This document shows positions 43,888 through 52,473 of a stretch of 64,000 bases of DNA, in pieces. The first letter of the stretch is position 1; the number at the start of each line of letters is the position of its first letter. The notes below the pieces were generated by a model. That model searched no databases and was not told the DNA's origin. It saw only the letters and a program-made list of their open reading frames with translations. The DNA is from Pseudomonas paracarnis (GTDB lineage Bacteria > Pseudomonadota > Gammaproteobacteria > Pseudomonadales > Pseudomonadaceae), in NCBI RefSeq assembly GCF_904063055.1, contig NZ_CAJFCN010000003.1, forward strand, positions 1-64,000, in the 5' to 3' direction. The position numbers and the translations under genes are program-made.

Positions 43888-44275
43888 ACGCCCTCCTTGG
43901 CCGCCTTATCAATGTTCTCGGTCGTCGCGTAGGTGTTCGTTCATTTCGCTGCCAAAAGTGCAAGGGCAGAGAGGTTAATGCTAGCCTGTGCCTGGGCAAC
44001 GAATGCGGACATTCTTATGAGAGGGTATTTCAGCAGACACTGTATTTGAAAATTCGACGAGCGCTGTAAACACGACAGTGGCAGAAAAACCCTTTTCATT
44101 TTCCAGCTCCATCACAAAGAAAAAAAGTATTTCTTCAGCGTAGTTTCCTCCCGAAGGTAGCGCCACTTCGTGACCCCTGTACGGCGGGTGGTTTGAGCGC
44201 GACGGGACTTTGAATACCCTCGTTGAGCAAGCACGAATCATGCAGGCTTTTTAGGGGCCACGATGGACCGCTTTT
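43888..44275. other. AT-richer gene-poor stretch
   Basis: No supported gene lies here. An 86-residue minus-strand frame at 43981-44241 has no recognisable motif or ribosome binding site. The stretch separates the orphan membrane gene from a MITE-like element and shares its lower GC content. Confidence 0.4.
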
Positions 44276-44461
44276 GGCCGATTCTGTTGAAAAAGTCGGC
44301 TATGGCTTCCACTGCAGAAAAGTACGCGCTTGAGATTGAAATCTTTACTTTGAGCAGAGGATTCCGGGCTCGGATTTCGCGTAGCTGCACGCAAAAAAAG
44401 CATTTTTAGCAGGCAGTGCGTGGGCAGTCTGGAAGAACCGACTTTTTCAACAGAATCGGCC
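44276..44461. mobile_element. 186-bp MITE-like element with 24-bp perfect terminal inverted repeats
   Basis: GGCCGATTCTGTTGAAAAAG plus TCGG at 44276-44299 is exactly inverted at 44438-44461. The interior carries no transposase, only a short open frame (MASTAEKYALEIEIF...) ending at TAG 44407-44409. The ends resemble those of transposon-derived palindromic elements common in proteobacteria; the parent family was not identified and no target duplication is evident. Confidence 0.7.
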
Positions 44462-44690
44462 GTTTGCAGCCAATGAGTCAACGCAAGGTTGTAACCGGCA
44501 CGGATGGACCAAAGCTCATACACCGCCCACTCGCGTTTTCGTTCCAGCCTGCCCGCAAGCGCATTGCCTTGACCTCCTTACCTGTTCCACCTTGTTCATG
44601 ACCTTTTCCCACACTGTCGCGTGTTTTAAGCTTGCTGAAACGTTTCATCGAGTTTATAAAGCGCAAACAACTCCAATAAAGGCCACCGCC

Positions 44691-45905
44691 ATGATCCCGC
44701 TCAAACTCCTCGTCGCCCTCAGCGCATTCTCTGCCGCCTCCCAAGCCCTAGCCTGGGATTACGTGCTGCTCGATACCGACAAAGCCGCCCAGAACTGGCA
44801 GGTCACCAGCCAGCAGCTCGGCATCCAAACCGACAAGCCCTTCAGCGTTACCCTGCGCACCCTGCACGGTGGTCGGCAGGAGGGTGTGAGCATCGTGGAT
44901 ATCGACAACGGCACGATGAAGCTCTCGGTAGTGCCGACCCGTGGCATGAACGTGTTGCAGGCGTCGGTTGGCGATGTGCGGATGGGCTGGGATTCGCCGG
45001 TCAAGGAAGTGGTTAATCCTTCCTTCATCGAGCTCAATGGCCGCGGTGGTCTGGGATGGTTGGAAGGTTTCAATGAGCTGGTCACCCGCTGCGGCTACGA
45101 ATGGGTCGGGCACCCTGGTATCGACAACGGCGAGCTGTTGACCCTGCACGGGCGGGCGGCCAATATCCCTGCGAACAAAGTCACCCTGCATATCGATGAA
45201 AAACCGCCGTACGCCATCACCCTGCGCGGCGAGCTGAAAGAGCAGGCGTTCAAGAAGGTCGATTTTTCTGTTGCGACCGAACTGGTCACCGAGCCCGGCA
45301 GTGTGGTGTTCGCTCTCAACGACACGCTGACCAACAATGGCGATTATCCGAAGGAATATCAGGCGCTGTATCACAGTAACTTCAGCACCCCGTTCCTGGA
45401 GCAGGGCGCGCGTTTCGTTGCGCCGGTGAAGCAGGTGTCGCCGTTCAATGACAAGGCCAAGGGCGAACTGGCCGACTGGCAAACCTATCGCGCACCGACC
45501 AAGGACTATGACGAAACGGTTTACAACGTGGTGCCGTATGCCGATGCCAAGGGCGATACCTTGACCGTGCTGCATAACAAGGCCGGCAGCCTGGGGGTTT
45601 CGGTGGGTTTCAATACGCAGACACTGCCGGTGTTTTCGCTGTGGAAGAACACTGATACCCAAGGGCAGGGCTATGTCACGGGGTTGGAGCCGGGGACGAG
45701 TTTTTCCTATAACCGTCGTTATCAGCGGCCACTGAACCTGGTGCCTACGATCGGGGCGAAGGAACACAAGCAGTTCCGTATCAGCTACAGCTTGTTGGCG
45801 GATCAGGCGGCTGTTGAAAAGGCCTTGAAGCAGGTCAGCGAGATTCAGGGTGGGCGGGAGACTGAGGTGCGGCAGACGCCTTTGGTGGATCTGACCAAGG
45901 GGTGA
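44691..45905 (+). CDS. Exported DUF4432 (aldose 1-epimerase-like) protein
   Basis: This 404-residue protein has a signal peptide (MIPLKLLVALSAFSAASQALA) followed by a galactose-mutarotase-like beta-sandwich of the DUF4432 family: DNGTMKLSVVPTRGMNVLQASVGDVRMGWDSP, FNELVTRCGYEWVGHPGIDNGELLTLHGR and a late EPGTSFSYNRRYQRPLNL. Such proteins bind sugars and may interconvert anomers, but activity is unproven. ATG 44691 follows AAAGG and gives the signal peptide; 44592 would add 33 unrelated residues. It is monocistronic, downstream of the MITE-like element. A strong hairpin follows the stop. Confidence 0.82.
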   Translation: MIPLKLLVALSAFSAASQALAWDYVLLDTDKAAQNWQVTSQQLGIQTDKPFSVTLRTLHGGRQEGVSIVDIDNGTMKLSVVPTRGMNVLQASVGDVRMGWDSPVKEVVNPSFIELNGRGGLGWLEGFNELVTRCGYEWVGHPGIDNGELLTLHGRAANIPANKVTLHIDEKPPYAITLRGELKEQAFKKVDFSVATELVTEPGSVVFALNDTLTNNGDYPKEYQALYHSNFSTPFLEQGARFVAPVKQVSPFNDKAKGELADWQTYRAPTKDYDETVYNVVPYADAKGDTLTVLHNKAGSLGVSVGFNTQTLPVFSLWKNTDTQGQGYVTGLEPGTSFSYNRRYQRPLNLVPTIGAKEHKQFRISYSLLADQAAVEKALKQVSEIQGGRETEVRQTPLVDLTKG

Positions 45906-45922
45906 CATGGGCTGGAGCCTTC

Positions 45923-45963
45923 GCGCGGGCCCCGGCGTTCTTCATCGACGCCGGAACCCGCGC
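45923..45963 (+). terminator. Hairpin after the DUF4432 gene
   Basis: GCGCGGG (45923-45929) pairs with CCCGCGC (45957-45963), and inner CCGGCGT pairs with ACGCCGG, separated by 2-nt bulges. It sits 18 bp after the stop; no T-run follows. Confidence 0.5.
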
Positions 45964-46022
45964 CCTGCAACTGTCATCGATGGGCATGCATACTGAAATA
46001 ACCGTATTTCAGGAGCCTATCC

Positions 46023-46538
46023 GTGATTCGCAGAGCATTACCCGCCGACGCGAAGGCCATTGCCCAGGTGCATATCAGCAGTTGGCAAGACGCCTACCGT
46101 GACCTGATGCCCGCCCAGTTCTTGAGCGGATTGCAAGTAACGCTTGCTCGGCGCGAAGCCCATTGGGCTCGCTCGCTTGCCTCGGGTGAGTCGACGGTAT
46201 GGGTTGCCGAGGTGGGCCAGCAGATTGTCGGCTGGATATCCGTTGGCGCCAGCCGTGACGAAGACGCCGTGCAGGCCAATGCAGGTGAGGTCATGGCCAT
46301 CTACGTGCTCGCCGAGCATTGGTACTCCGGCGTCGGGCTGGCCTTGTGGAATGCCGGCCTGCAAGACCTGTTGGCGCAAGGCTATGAGCGTTTAACGCTG
46401 TGGGTCTTGGCCGGTAATGAACGGGCTATTCGATTTTATCGCCGGGCGGGGTGTGTCGAGGAGGCCGGGACTGAGCACCATCTTGAGAGGGGCGGTGTGG
46501 CGCTGGTGGAGGTGAGGTATGGTTTGCGGTTGAGATAG
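46023..46538 (+). CDS. GNAT acetyltransferase
   Basis: This 171-residue N-acetyltransferase opens IRRALPADAKAIAQVHISSWQDAYRDLMPAQFL and has the acetyl-CoA region VMAIYVLAEHWYSGVGLALWNAGLQDL and the closing LWVLAGNERAIRFYRRAGCVEEAGTE. The SSWQDAYRDLMPAQ opening is frequent in small-molecule GNATs of this group. The usual Q/R-x-x-G-x-G/A pyrophosphate loop reads HWYSGVGLA. The substrate is unknown. The start is GTG 46023 behind AGGAGC, a good site. It is monocistronic. Confidence 0.84.
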   Translation: MIRRALPADAKAIAQVHISSWQDAYRDLMPAQFLSGLQVTLARREAHWARSLASGESTVWVAEVGQQIVGWISVGASRDEDAVQANAGEVMAIYVLAEHWYSGVGLALWNAGLQDLLAQGYERLTLWVLAGNERAIRFYRRAGCVEEAGTEHHLERGGVALVEVRYGLRLR

Positions 46539-46753
46539 CATAGGTATCTACGCAACTTGGGCATCAGTTGAATCGTCGTCGGCTGCCCGGCCGCCTTCGC
46601 GAGCAAGCCCGCTCCCACATTGGTCATGCATTGCCGTCAAAATCAGTGCCTGGCACAGATCCCCTGTGGGAGCGGGCTTGCCCGCGAAGGCGGTGTGTCA
46701 GTCACTGAATTTTCAACTGAACCACCGCCATCGCAGGCAAGCCAGCTCCCACA
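46539..46753. repeat. End motif of the dispersed element, single REP and one REPIN
   Basis: CATAGGTATCTA at 46539-46550 matches the end of the 32286-32805 element. A single reverse REP lies at 46592-46620 and a full REPIN at 46665-46753. Nothing codes here. Confidence 0.75.
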
Positions 46754-46811
46754 TTTGGATCGCGGGGCACAGCTCGATCGGCGTCGGCTGCCAGGGGCGC
46801 TCCCACCGCGG

Positions 46812-47432
46812 TTACGCCCTGCGCGCAGTCAACAATACCGCCGCGGCCGCTGACAACAAACCTGCGCAGCAGCGATTGAACAGGCGCTTGCCCTTCGGCT
46901 CGGCAAACCAGCGACGCATATGCAGGCCCATATAGGCGTAGGCACTGATGGCGACCCATTCCAGGGCCAGGAACATCACACCCAGCAGGGCAAATTGCGC
47001 GGTGATGGGTTGGCCGGGCACCACGAATTGCGGCAGGAAGGCGGTGAAGATCAGGATCGCTTTGGGGTTGCCCGCCGCCACCAGGAACTCCTGCCGCGCC
47101 AAGGCCCACAGGCCCACCTTCCTCGTTGCGGTGTTCACCGGCTGCTGCGGGTCTGCGCGCCATAGCTGATACGCCAGGTAAAACAGATACGCCGCGCCGA
47201 GAATCTTGATCCCGTAGAACAACAACTCCGAGGTTTGCAGTACCACCGCCAAGCCAGCGGATGCGAGGGCGATCATGCCGGCGAAGGCCAGCAGGCGGCC
47301 GAGACCGGCGAGGCAGGAGGTGCGGTAGCCATAGCGGGTAGCGTTGCTCACGGATAGCAGGTTATTGGGGCCGGGGGCCATGTTCAGGGCGAAGCAGGCG
47401 GGGAGGAAGAGGGCGAGGGTGGCGAGGTCCAT
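46812..47432 (-). CDS. LysE/RhtB-family exporter
   Basis: This 206-residue membrane protein has about six helices and the family opening LALFLPACFALNMAPGPNNLLSVSNATRYGYRTSCLAGLGR, plus YGIKILGAAYLFYLAYQLWRA and NPKAILIFTAFLPQFV. RhtB-type proteins export amino acids such as homoserine, threonine or leucine. ATG 47432 (MDLATLALF) is taken since the family begins there; the frame extends to 47495. It is single, with no adjacent Lrp or ArgP-like regulator. Confidence 0.87.
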   Translation of the reverse strand: MDLATLALFLPACFALNMAPGPNNLLSVSNATRYGYRTSCLAGLGRLLAFAGMIALASAGLAVVLQTSELLFYGIKILGAAYLFYLAYQLWRADPQQPVNTATRKVGLWALARQEFLVAAGNPKAILIFTAFLPQFVVPGQPITAQFALLGVMFLALEWVAISAYAYMGLHMRRWFAEPKGKRLFNRCCAGLLSAAAAVLLTARRA

Positions 47433-47527
47433 GGCGGCTCCGGGTTGGCAGGTCGGGGAGTCTTGAGGATAAACGGATGAAGCGCGGTTTAACACTCCGT
47501 GGCCGGGCTTCTGGCCCCGCGAGCGCT

Positions 47528-47788
47528 TCAGGTGTCCGGATTGGATGAACGCTTGGCCTCAGGGGTTGCGGCAAATAACCGATCGGCGATTTGCCGGCCC
47601 CGTTCCAAGCCTTCCTGCGTCAGCCAAATGGACTTGTTTTTGTTCACCGGATTACTGATAAAACCTTGCTCGTGAAGCCGGTTCATTATTTGAAAGTCGT
47701 GGCCTTTCCATGAGTTGCCGTTATCAAAGCTGAAGGTGGTCAGCAGGGCAAGTACGACTTCCTCAATCAGTTTTTCGTCGTATTCCAT
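47528..47788 (-). CDS. Small DUF6429-type protein
   Basis: This 86-residue acidic protein (MEYDEKLIEEVVLALLTTFSFDNGNSWKGHDFQIMNRLHEQGFISNPVNKNKSIWLTQEG...) resembles DUF6429. The EGLERGRQIADRLF end and the HEQGFISNP-strand-strand layout look like a winged-helix, similar to marR-like single domains, but DNA binding is unproven. ATG 47786-47788 has GGAGTA upstream. It is single and divergent from the DUF2867 gene by 66 bp. Confidence 0.72.
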   Translation of the reverse strand: MEYDEKLIEEVVLALLTTFSFDNGNSWKGHDFQIMNRLHEQGFISNPVNKNKSIWLTQEGLERGRQIADRLFAATPEAKRSSNPDT

Positions 47789-47854
47789 AATGGGTACTCC
47801 GTTTGGATTACACAGACCCTGTCGAGCTTAGCGCAGCATCTCGCTTGAAGCGTT

Positions 47855-48376
47855 ATGATGCAAATCCCTGTTTTGGTCATGGACGGAAAAACCTTGGCGA
47901 CTAACTCTGTCAGTCACACGTTGGGTGCACCGTCTGAACTCGATTATTACGATTGCAGGTCGGTGCTATTGCCGACTGAGATCAGCGCGCTGGAAGCCTG
48001 GAACATCATGACCGCTGAACCGGGGCCGCTGTTGCGATTGGCCTTTCGGATCAGGGATGGGATTTCTTCAAGATTTGGCGTAAAGCGCATCGGCGGGTTC
48101 TCCGGCAATCGGCGCGTGACGGTGCAAGCGGGTGAGCGGCTGGATTTTTTCCTGGTAGAGGACTGCGCGCCGGATAGGCTGGTGCTGACTGAGCGTGACC
48201 GGCACCTGGATGTGATGATTTGCCTTTCAATTGCTGATCGTGTGCTGACGATCACTTCATCGGTGATCACCCACAACACCTTCGGGCGCCTTTACATGCT
48301 GCCGGTGCGGCCGGCGCACAAACTGATCGTCAATCGGTACATGGCCCGCTTGCAGCGCAAGCTGCAACAGCTTTGA
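47855..48376 (+). CDS. DUF2867-type protein
   Basis: This 173-residue protein has a DUF2867 domain: DYYDCRSVLLPTEISALEAWNIMTAEPGPLLRLAFRIRDGISSRFGVKRIGGF, AGERLDFFLVEDCAPDRLVLTERDRHLDVMICLSI and THNTFGRLYMLPVRPAHKLIVNRYMARLQRKL. The family is of unknown function, with a START/cyclase-like fold suspected and frequent occurrence beside SDR proteins. Two adjacent ATGs at 47855 and 47858 are in frame, and neither has a clear ribosome binding site. It is single. Confidence 0.75.
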   Translation: MMQIPVLVMDGKTLATNSVSHTLGAPSELDYYDCRSVLLPTEISALEAWNIMTAEPGPLLRLAFRIRDGISSRFGVKRIGGFSGNRRVTVQAGERLDFFLVEDCAPDRLVLTERDRHLDVMICLSIADRVLTITSSVITHNTFGRLYMLPVRPAHKLIVNRYMARLQRKLQQL

Positions 48377-48381
48377 AACCC

Positions 48382-48411
48382 AGAACAGGCTCACACAACG
48401 CAACCTGTTCT
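48382..48411. terminator. Inverted repeat after the DUF2867 gene
   Basis: AGAACAGG (48382-48389) and CCTGTTCT (48404-48411) form an 8-bp stem with a 14-nt loop, between convergent genes. Confidence 0.4.
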
Positions 48412-48455
48412 CGGTTGGAGATGTCGAGCTTCAGCGATACAGCGAAAGCGCTGGA

Positions 48456-48812
48456 TCACGGCGCAACGCTCCACACCGCCAGTTCATACCCATCCGGGTC
48501 GGTAAAGTGGAATCTGCGGCCTCCTGGAAACGCAAACGTCTGGCGTGTAATCACCGCACCCAGTTGTTGAAGCCGCTGCTGCACACTGTCCAAGTCATCG
48601 GCATACAAGATAACCAAGGGCCCGCCCGGCCGCACAGTCTCACCGGTGGTGAAACCACCCGTGAGCCGGCCATCGCTGAACTCGCTGTAGGTGGGGCCGT
48701 AGTCGACGAATGTCCAGCCGAATGCAGCGCCGTAGAAGGCTTTGCTGCGGGCAATGTCGCTTACGTTGAATTCGATATTGTCGATCTGTCGGTCTCTGCC
48801 ACGAGTACTCAT
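48456..48812 (-). CDS. VOC-superfamily (glyoxalase-like) protein
   Basis: This 118-residue protein is a single VOC domain: IDNIEFNVSDIARSKAFYGAAFGWTFVDYGPTYSEFSDGRLTGGF, GGPLVILYADDLDSVQQRLQQLGAVITRQTFAFPGGRRFHFTDPDGYELAVW. The His/Glu metal-ligand positions of true glyoxalases are only partly kept, so a binding or resistance role is as likely as catalysis. ATG 48812 is preferred over 48980 because residues before it are not family-like. It is convergent with the DUF2867 gene and divergent from an SDR gene. Confidence 0.85.
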   Translation of the reverse strand: MSTRGRDRQIDNIEFNVSDIARSKAFYGAAFGWTFVDYGPTYSEFSDGRLTGGFTTGETVRPGGPLVILYADDLDSVQQRLQQLGAVITRQTFAFPGGRRFHFTDPDGYELAVWSVAP

Positions 48813-48996
48813 GGGGGCTTCCTTGGCCGGTGTGCAAGGCCGGAGTGTAGCGTACCTCACATCCTTTTCATTCACCGATAGGGCCTTTGTGATTAGGCAA
48901 TATCTCTGGACACTGCATCCAGCCAAGGTGTGCTTATCTTTGTCGAGGGTCACTCTAGAATGGCGGCGTACTTCTCCCAATTAAAGGAATGTTGTC

Positions 48997-49770
48997 ATGC
49001 CTAATCATTCAATCAACGGCAAGGTTGCACTGATCGCGGGTGGTGCGAAGAACCTCGGAGGGTTGATCGCCCGCGATCTGGCCAAGCATGGCGCCAAGGC
49101 TGTGGTCGTGCACTACAACAGCGCCTCCAGCCAGGCTGACGCGAACACAACCGTTGCCGCAATCGAGGCGCTAGGCGCGAAGGCTGTCGCTTTGCAAGCG
49201 GACTTGACCACGGCGGGGGCGATGGAAAAACTCTTCAATGATGCCGTCGCGGCAGTTGGCAGGCCGGACATCGCGATCAATACCGTGGGCAAGGTGCTGA
49301 AAAAGCCAATGGCTGAAATCACGGAGGCGGAGTACGACGAGATGATGGCCGTCAATTCCAAGACTGCGTTCTTTTTTATCAAGGAAGCCGGCAAGCACCT
49401 CAATGACAATGGCAAGATCTGCACTATCGTCACTTCATTGCTGGGCGCTTTCACCCCCTTCTACGCGGCGTATGCCGGCAGCAAGGCTCCGGTAGAGCAA
49501 TTCACGCGGGCGGCGGCGAAGGAGCTGGGCGTTCGGGGGATTTCGGTCACGGCAGTAGGGCCGGGGCCGATGGACACGCCGTTCTTCTACCCGGCCGAAG
49601 GTGAGGATGCGGTCAGTTACCACAAGACGGCTGCCGCGCTGTCGCCGTTCTCGCGCACGGGCCTGACAGATATCGAGGATGTGGTCCCGTTCATCCGTAA
49701 CCTGGTCAGTGACGGGTGGTGGGTGACGGGCCAGACAATTTTGATCAATGGCGGCTACACCACCAAGTAA
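48997..49770 (+). CDS. Short-chain dehydrogenase/reductase
   Basis: This 257-residue NAD(P)-dependent oxidoreductase has a Rossmann N-terminus GKVALIAGGAKNLGGLIARDLA, a variant of TGxxxGIG, the dinucleotide loop INTVGKV (usual NNAG), Ser in TSLLGAF and the catalytic Tyr/Lys in YAAYAGSKAPVEQ. The C-terminus WVTGQTILINGGY is classical. The substrate is unknown. AAAGGA precedes ATG 48997. The LysR gene 68 bp downstream on the same strand is a possible regulator. Confidence 0.87.
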   Translation: MPNHSINGKVALIAGGAKNLGGLIARDLAKHGAKAVVVHYNSASSQADANTTVAAIEALGAKAVALQADLTTAGAMEKLFNDAVAAVGRPDIAINTVGKVLKKPMAEITEAEYDEMMAVNSKTAFFFIKEAGKHLNDNGKICTIVTSLLGAFTPFYAAYAGSKAPVEQFTRAAAKELGVRGISVTAVGPGPMDTPFFYPAEGEDAVSYHKTAAALSPFSRTGLTDIEDVVPFIRNLVSDGWWVTGQTILINGGYTTK

Positions 49771-49838
49771 ACGGTTAACGCGCTGGCGCAGACGTGGTGA
49801 GCGCCGATCGATCCGTGCCCCCCGAGCATTGAGAGTCC

Positions 49839-50744
49839 ATGGATAGAATCGAACAGTACCGCGTCTTCGTTCAGGTCGCAGAGCTTGGCAGTTTTATACA
49901 AGCGGCACGGCTGATGAGGCTGCCACGCGCGAGCGTGTCGGCCGCCATTCAACAGCTGGAGGCCAATGCCGGCACTCGACTGCTGCACCGGACAACCCGC
50001 AAGGTCTCCCTGACCGCCGATGGCACCCAGTTACTGCTGAAGGCGCGCCAGGTCTTGCTGGACATCGATGATATCGACCAACTGTTTAACAGCCATCAGG
50101 AACAGGTCATGGGCCGTCTGGAAGTGGACGTGCCCAGCCGCATAGCGCGGCGCCTGGTGATGCCTGCGTTGGCCGAGTTTCTCCACCGCTACCCTGGACT
50201 CCAACTCGGCCTGGGCTCCACCGATCGCGCCATTGATTTGGTACAGGAAGGCGTTGACTGTGTCATTCGTTTTGGCACCCCGCAGAACAGCAGCCTGGTG
50301 GTGAAACCTTTGGGTAAGGTGTTGCTGGTCAATTGCGCGAGCCCCGCCTACTTGGCGGAATTCGGGGTGCCCACACAGCCTGGCGATTTGCAAAATCGGC
50401 ATGTCTGTATCGGCTACAGCACGAGCGCAGGCGGTCAGGAAACGGCGTGGGAATATTGCGTCGATGGCACCGCGCAGGCTGTCATGATGCCGAGCCGCGT
50501 GGTGGTCAACAATGCCGAAAGCTATATTGCAGGATGCTGTGCAGGGCTTGGCTTGATTCAGGTGCCGTTGTTCGATGTTCAGCATTTATTGGACAGCGGC
50601 GAATTGGTTGAGGTGATGACGGCCTATCGGCCGGCCCCCATGTGCGTTTCAGCCCTGTACCCGACTCGCCGCCAACGCTCTCGTCGCCTTGGCGCGTTCA
50701 TCGATTGGTTTGCCGCTTTGATGGCTCCGCATCTGGAACCTTGA
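49839..50744 (+). CDS. LysR-family regulator
   Basis: This 301-residue regulator has the CrgA-type HTH (YRVFVQVAELGSFIQAARLMRLPRASVSAAIQQLEANAGTRLLHRTTRKV) and effector domain (MGRLEVDVPSRIARRLVMPALAEFLHRYPGLQLGLGSTDRAIDLVQEGVDCVIRFG). Such regulators usually control a neighbouring oxidoreductase; here the SDR gene lies upstream on the same strand, so the two may be co-transcribed. It is convergent with the chemoreceptor gene. Confidence 0.88.
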   Translation: MDRIEQYRVFVQVAELGSFIQAARLMRLPRASVSAAIQQLEANAGTRLLHRTTRKVSLTADGTQLLLKARQVLLDIDDIDQLFNSHQEQVMGRLEVDVPSRIARRLVMPALAEFLHRYPGLQLGLGSTDRAIDLVQEGVDCVIRFGTPQNSSLVVKPLGKVLLVNCASPAYLAEFGVPTQPGDLQNRHVCIGYSTSAGGQETAWEYCVDGTAQAVMMPSRVVVNNAESYIAGCCAGLGLIQVPLFDVQHLLDSGELVEVMTAYRPAPMCVSALYPTRRQRSRRLGAFIDWFAALMAPHLEP

Positions 50745-50801
50745 TGCACTCCAGCGGTATATCCACCTATTCTCTTTGACTCGCCGTGTTTCGGATTGGG
50801 T

Positions 50802-52289
50802 TCAAGGATGAAACCTGCGCCCCAACGCATCCAGCCGCACCGCGATCGGTGGCAGGCGTTCGCTGCTGCGGGCGAGTGTCTCGACGTCGTCGGCGGTGTT
50901 CTGGGCGATGCTTTGCACCGACTGCAAGCGCTCGACGATCTCCAGGTTGGCCGAGGTCTGCTCGCGGGTGGTGGTGACGATGTGGCCGTTGAGTTGGTCG
51001 ATGTGCGCGATGTCCTCGCCCACCGCCCGTAGCATGTCCACCGCCTCTTGGCTGTCTGCCACGCAGCGCTCTACGCCTTCGCGGCTGGCGTGCATGGCTT
51101 CGACGGCTTGGCGGCTGCCGTGTTGCAGGCCCTCGATGATGCTCTTGATTTCCTGGGTGGAGAGGGCGGTGCGCTGGGCCAGGCTGCGCACTTCATCGGC
51201 AACCACGGCAAAGCCACGACCTTGCTCGCCGGCGCGGGCGGCCTCGATGGCGGCGTTGAGGGCCAGCAGGTTGGTCTGGTTGGCGATGCTGCTGATCACG
51301 TCCAGCACCGAGCCGATTTGCTCTGCCTGCACCGCCAGGGATTCCACGGTCGACTCCGTGCCGTTGATACGCGAAGCCAGTTGGCTGATTTCATGCTGGG
51401 CGCGGCCGACGCTTTCCTGGCCGCGCACAATCTGCTGGCTGGCCTGGCCTGCATGCTCCACCGCCTGTTCGACCTGCACCGTAATGTGGCCCATGGCGTC
51501 TTCCATGCGCTGCATCGAGCCGGTCATTTCGCCGATCTGCGCCAGTTGATGCCGTGCGCCTTTTTCCAGGGTGCCGCTGGCGCTGGCCAGTTCTTGGCCG
51601 AGCTGGCCCAGGCCATGGGAGTCGCGAGCGACGCCGTCGATCAGGTGGGTGAGTTGCTGCAGGAAGTGGTCGAACCGCTTGGCGAGGGATACGTGGGCCT
51701 TGCCTTCACCTTGGGCGGTTTCCACGGTGAACTGCGAGGTGACGGCGAGCATTTTCTCAAGCATTTCCTGGCTCTCCACCGCTTCGGCCTGGCTATGGAC
51801 GGCCAGGTAGAGCAGGGCAACGGTCTCCATCACCACATAGAAGGCGTGAACGAACACCATGGTCCAGCCGCCGTGATGCTCCATCACAAACACCGGGAAG
51901 CCCTGGTGTTGCAAGGCATGGAACACCACGTGATGCACCGCGATGGTCAGTGCCGCCACCAGGATCGGCAGCCAGTCACGGTAGAAGGTCAGCACCGCCA
52001 ACAGCGCGAAAATACCGAAGTGGGATTCGATCACCCCGTGCGCCTGGTTGATGTGCAACGCCGCCATCACCATCAAGCCGGCGCCCAGTGCACAGCGCAT
52101 CACCCGGGTGCCGCCAATGACGCGATACAGCGCCGTGAGCACCACGCCGGTGCCGCCACCGACGATCACGGCCTGCATGAGGGTGTCGTGCCAGAACGCC
52201 AGGCCGAGGGAGAACAGGAACATCAGCCAGATCAATGCCAGCATGATGCGGTCGGCCTTGCGATAGTGCTCTAGAAAACGGACGGGCAT
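50802..52289 (-). CDS. Methyl-accepting chemotaxis protein with six-helix membrane sensor
   Basis: This 495-residue chemoreceptor has six hydrophobic helices in the first 180 residues ([93 protein letters not shown]) and no large periplasmic domain. A long helical signalling domain follows, with the conserved hairpin tip [18 protein letters not shown] near 345-362. Histidines HINQAHG, HH and EHHGGW lie in or beside the helices and may bind metal or heme. Sensing is therefore probably membrane-internal (redox, metal or a hydrophobic ligand). There is no cytoplasmic PAS and no obvious HAMP. It is single. Confidence 0.88.
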   Translation of the reverse strand: MPVRFLEHYRKADRIMLALIWLMFLFSLGLAFWHDTLMQAVIVGGGTGVVLTALYRVIGGTRVMRCALGAGLMVMAALHINQAHGVIESHFGIFALLAVLTFYRDWLPILVAALTIAVHHVVFHALQHQGFPVFVMEHHGGWTMVFVHAFYVVMETVALLYLAVHSQAEAVESQEMLEKMLAVTSQFTVETAQGEGKAHVSLAKRFDHFLQQLTHLIDGVARDSHGLGQLGQELASASGTLEKGARHQLAQIGEMTGSMQRMEDAMGHITVQVEQAVEHAGQASQQIVRGQESVGRAQHEISQLASRINGTESTVESLAVQAEQIGSVLDVISSIANQTNLLALNAAIEAARAGEQGRGFAVVADEVRSLAQRTALSTQEIKSIIEGLQHGSRQAVEAMHASREGVERCVADSQEAVDMLRAVGEDIAHIDQLNGHIVTTTREQTSANLEIVERLQSVQSIAQNTADDVETLARSSERLPPIAVRLDALGRRFHP

Positions 52290-52436
52290 TCACTCTTACT
52301 CCATGAGAGGGGGGCGTCGAGGTCAAGCAAGCACGCGGTGTGCCATACAGGCGCGCCGCTGTGGAGTGAAGCAGATGTTCAGGATTGTTGCCGGTTACCC
52401 ACGCGTTATCGGCACGCGGGCGCGGGACTTTAAGAA

Positions 52437-52458
52437 CGGCTGCCCGAGCGGGCAGCCG
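52437..52458 (-). terminator. Rho-independent terminator of the TonB receptor gene
   Basis: CGGCTGCCC (52437-52445), loop GAGC, GGGCAGCCG (52450-52458) is a perfect 9-bp stem 15 bp after the receptor stop. On the minus strand it is followed by TTCTTAAAG. Confidence 0.75.
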
Positions 52459-52473
52459 AGGTGGGCATGAGGC

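Noticed and set aside
43981..44241. 86-codon minus-strand frame upstream of the MITE-like element
   Set aside because: No ribosome binding site, motif or hydrophobic pattern supports it, and it sits in decayed-looking sequence.
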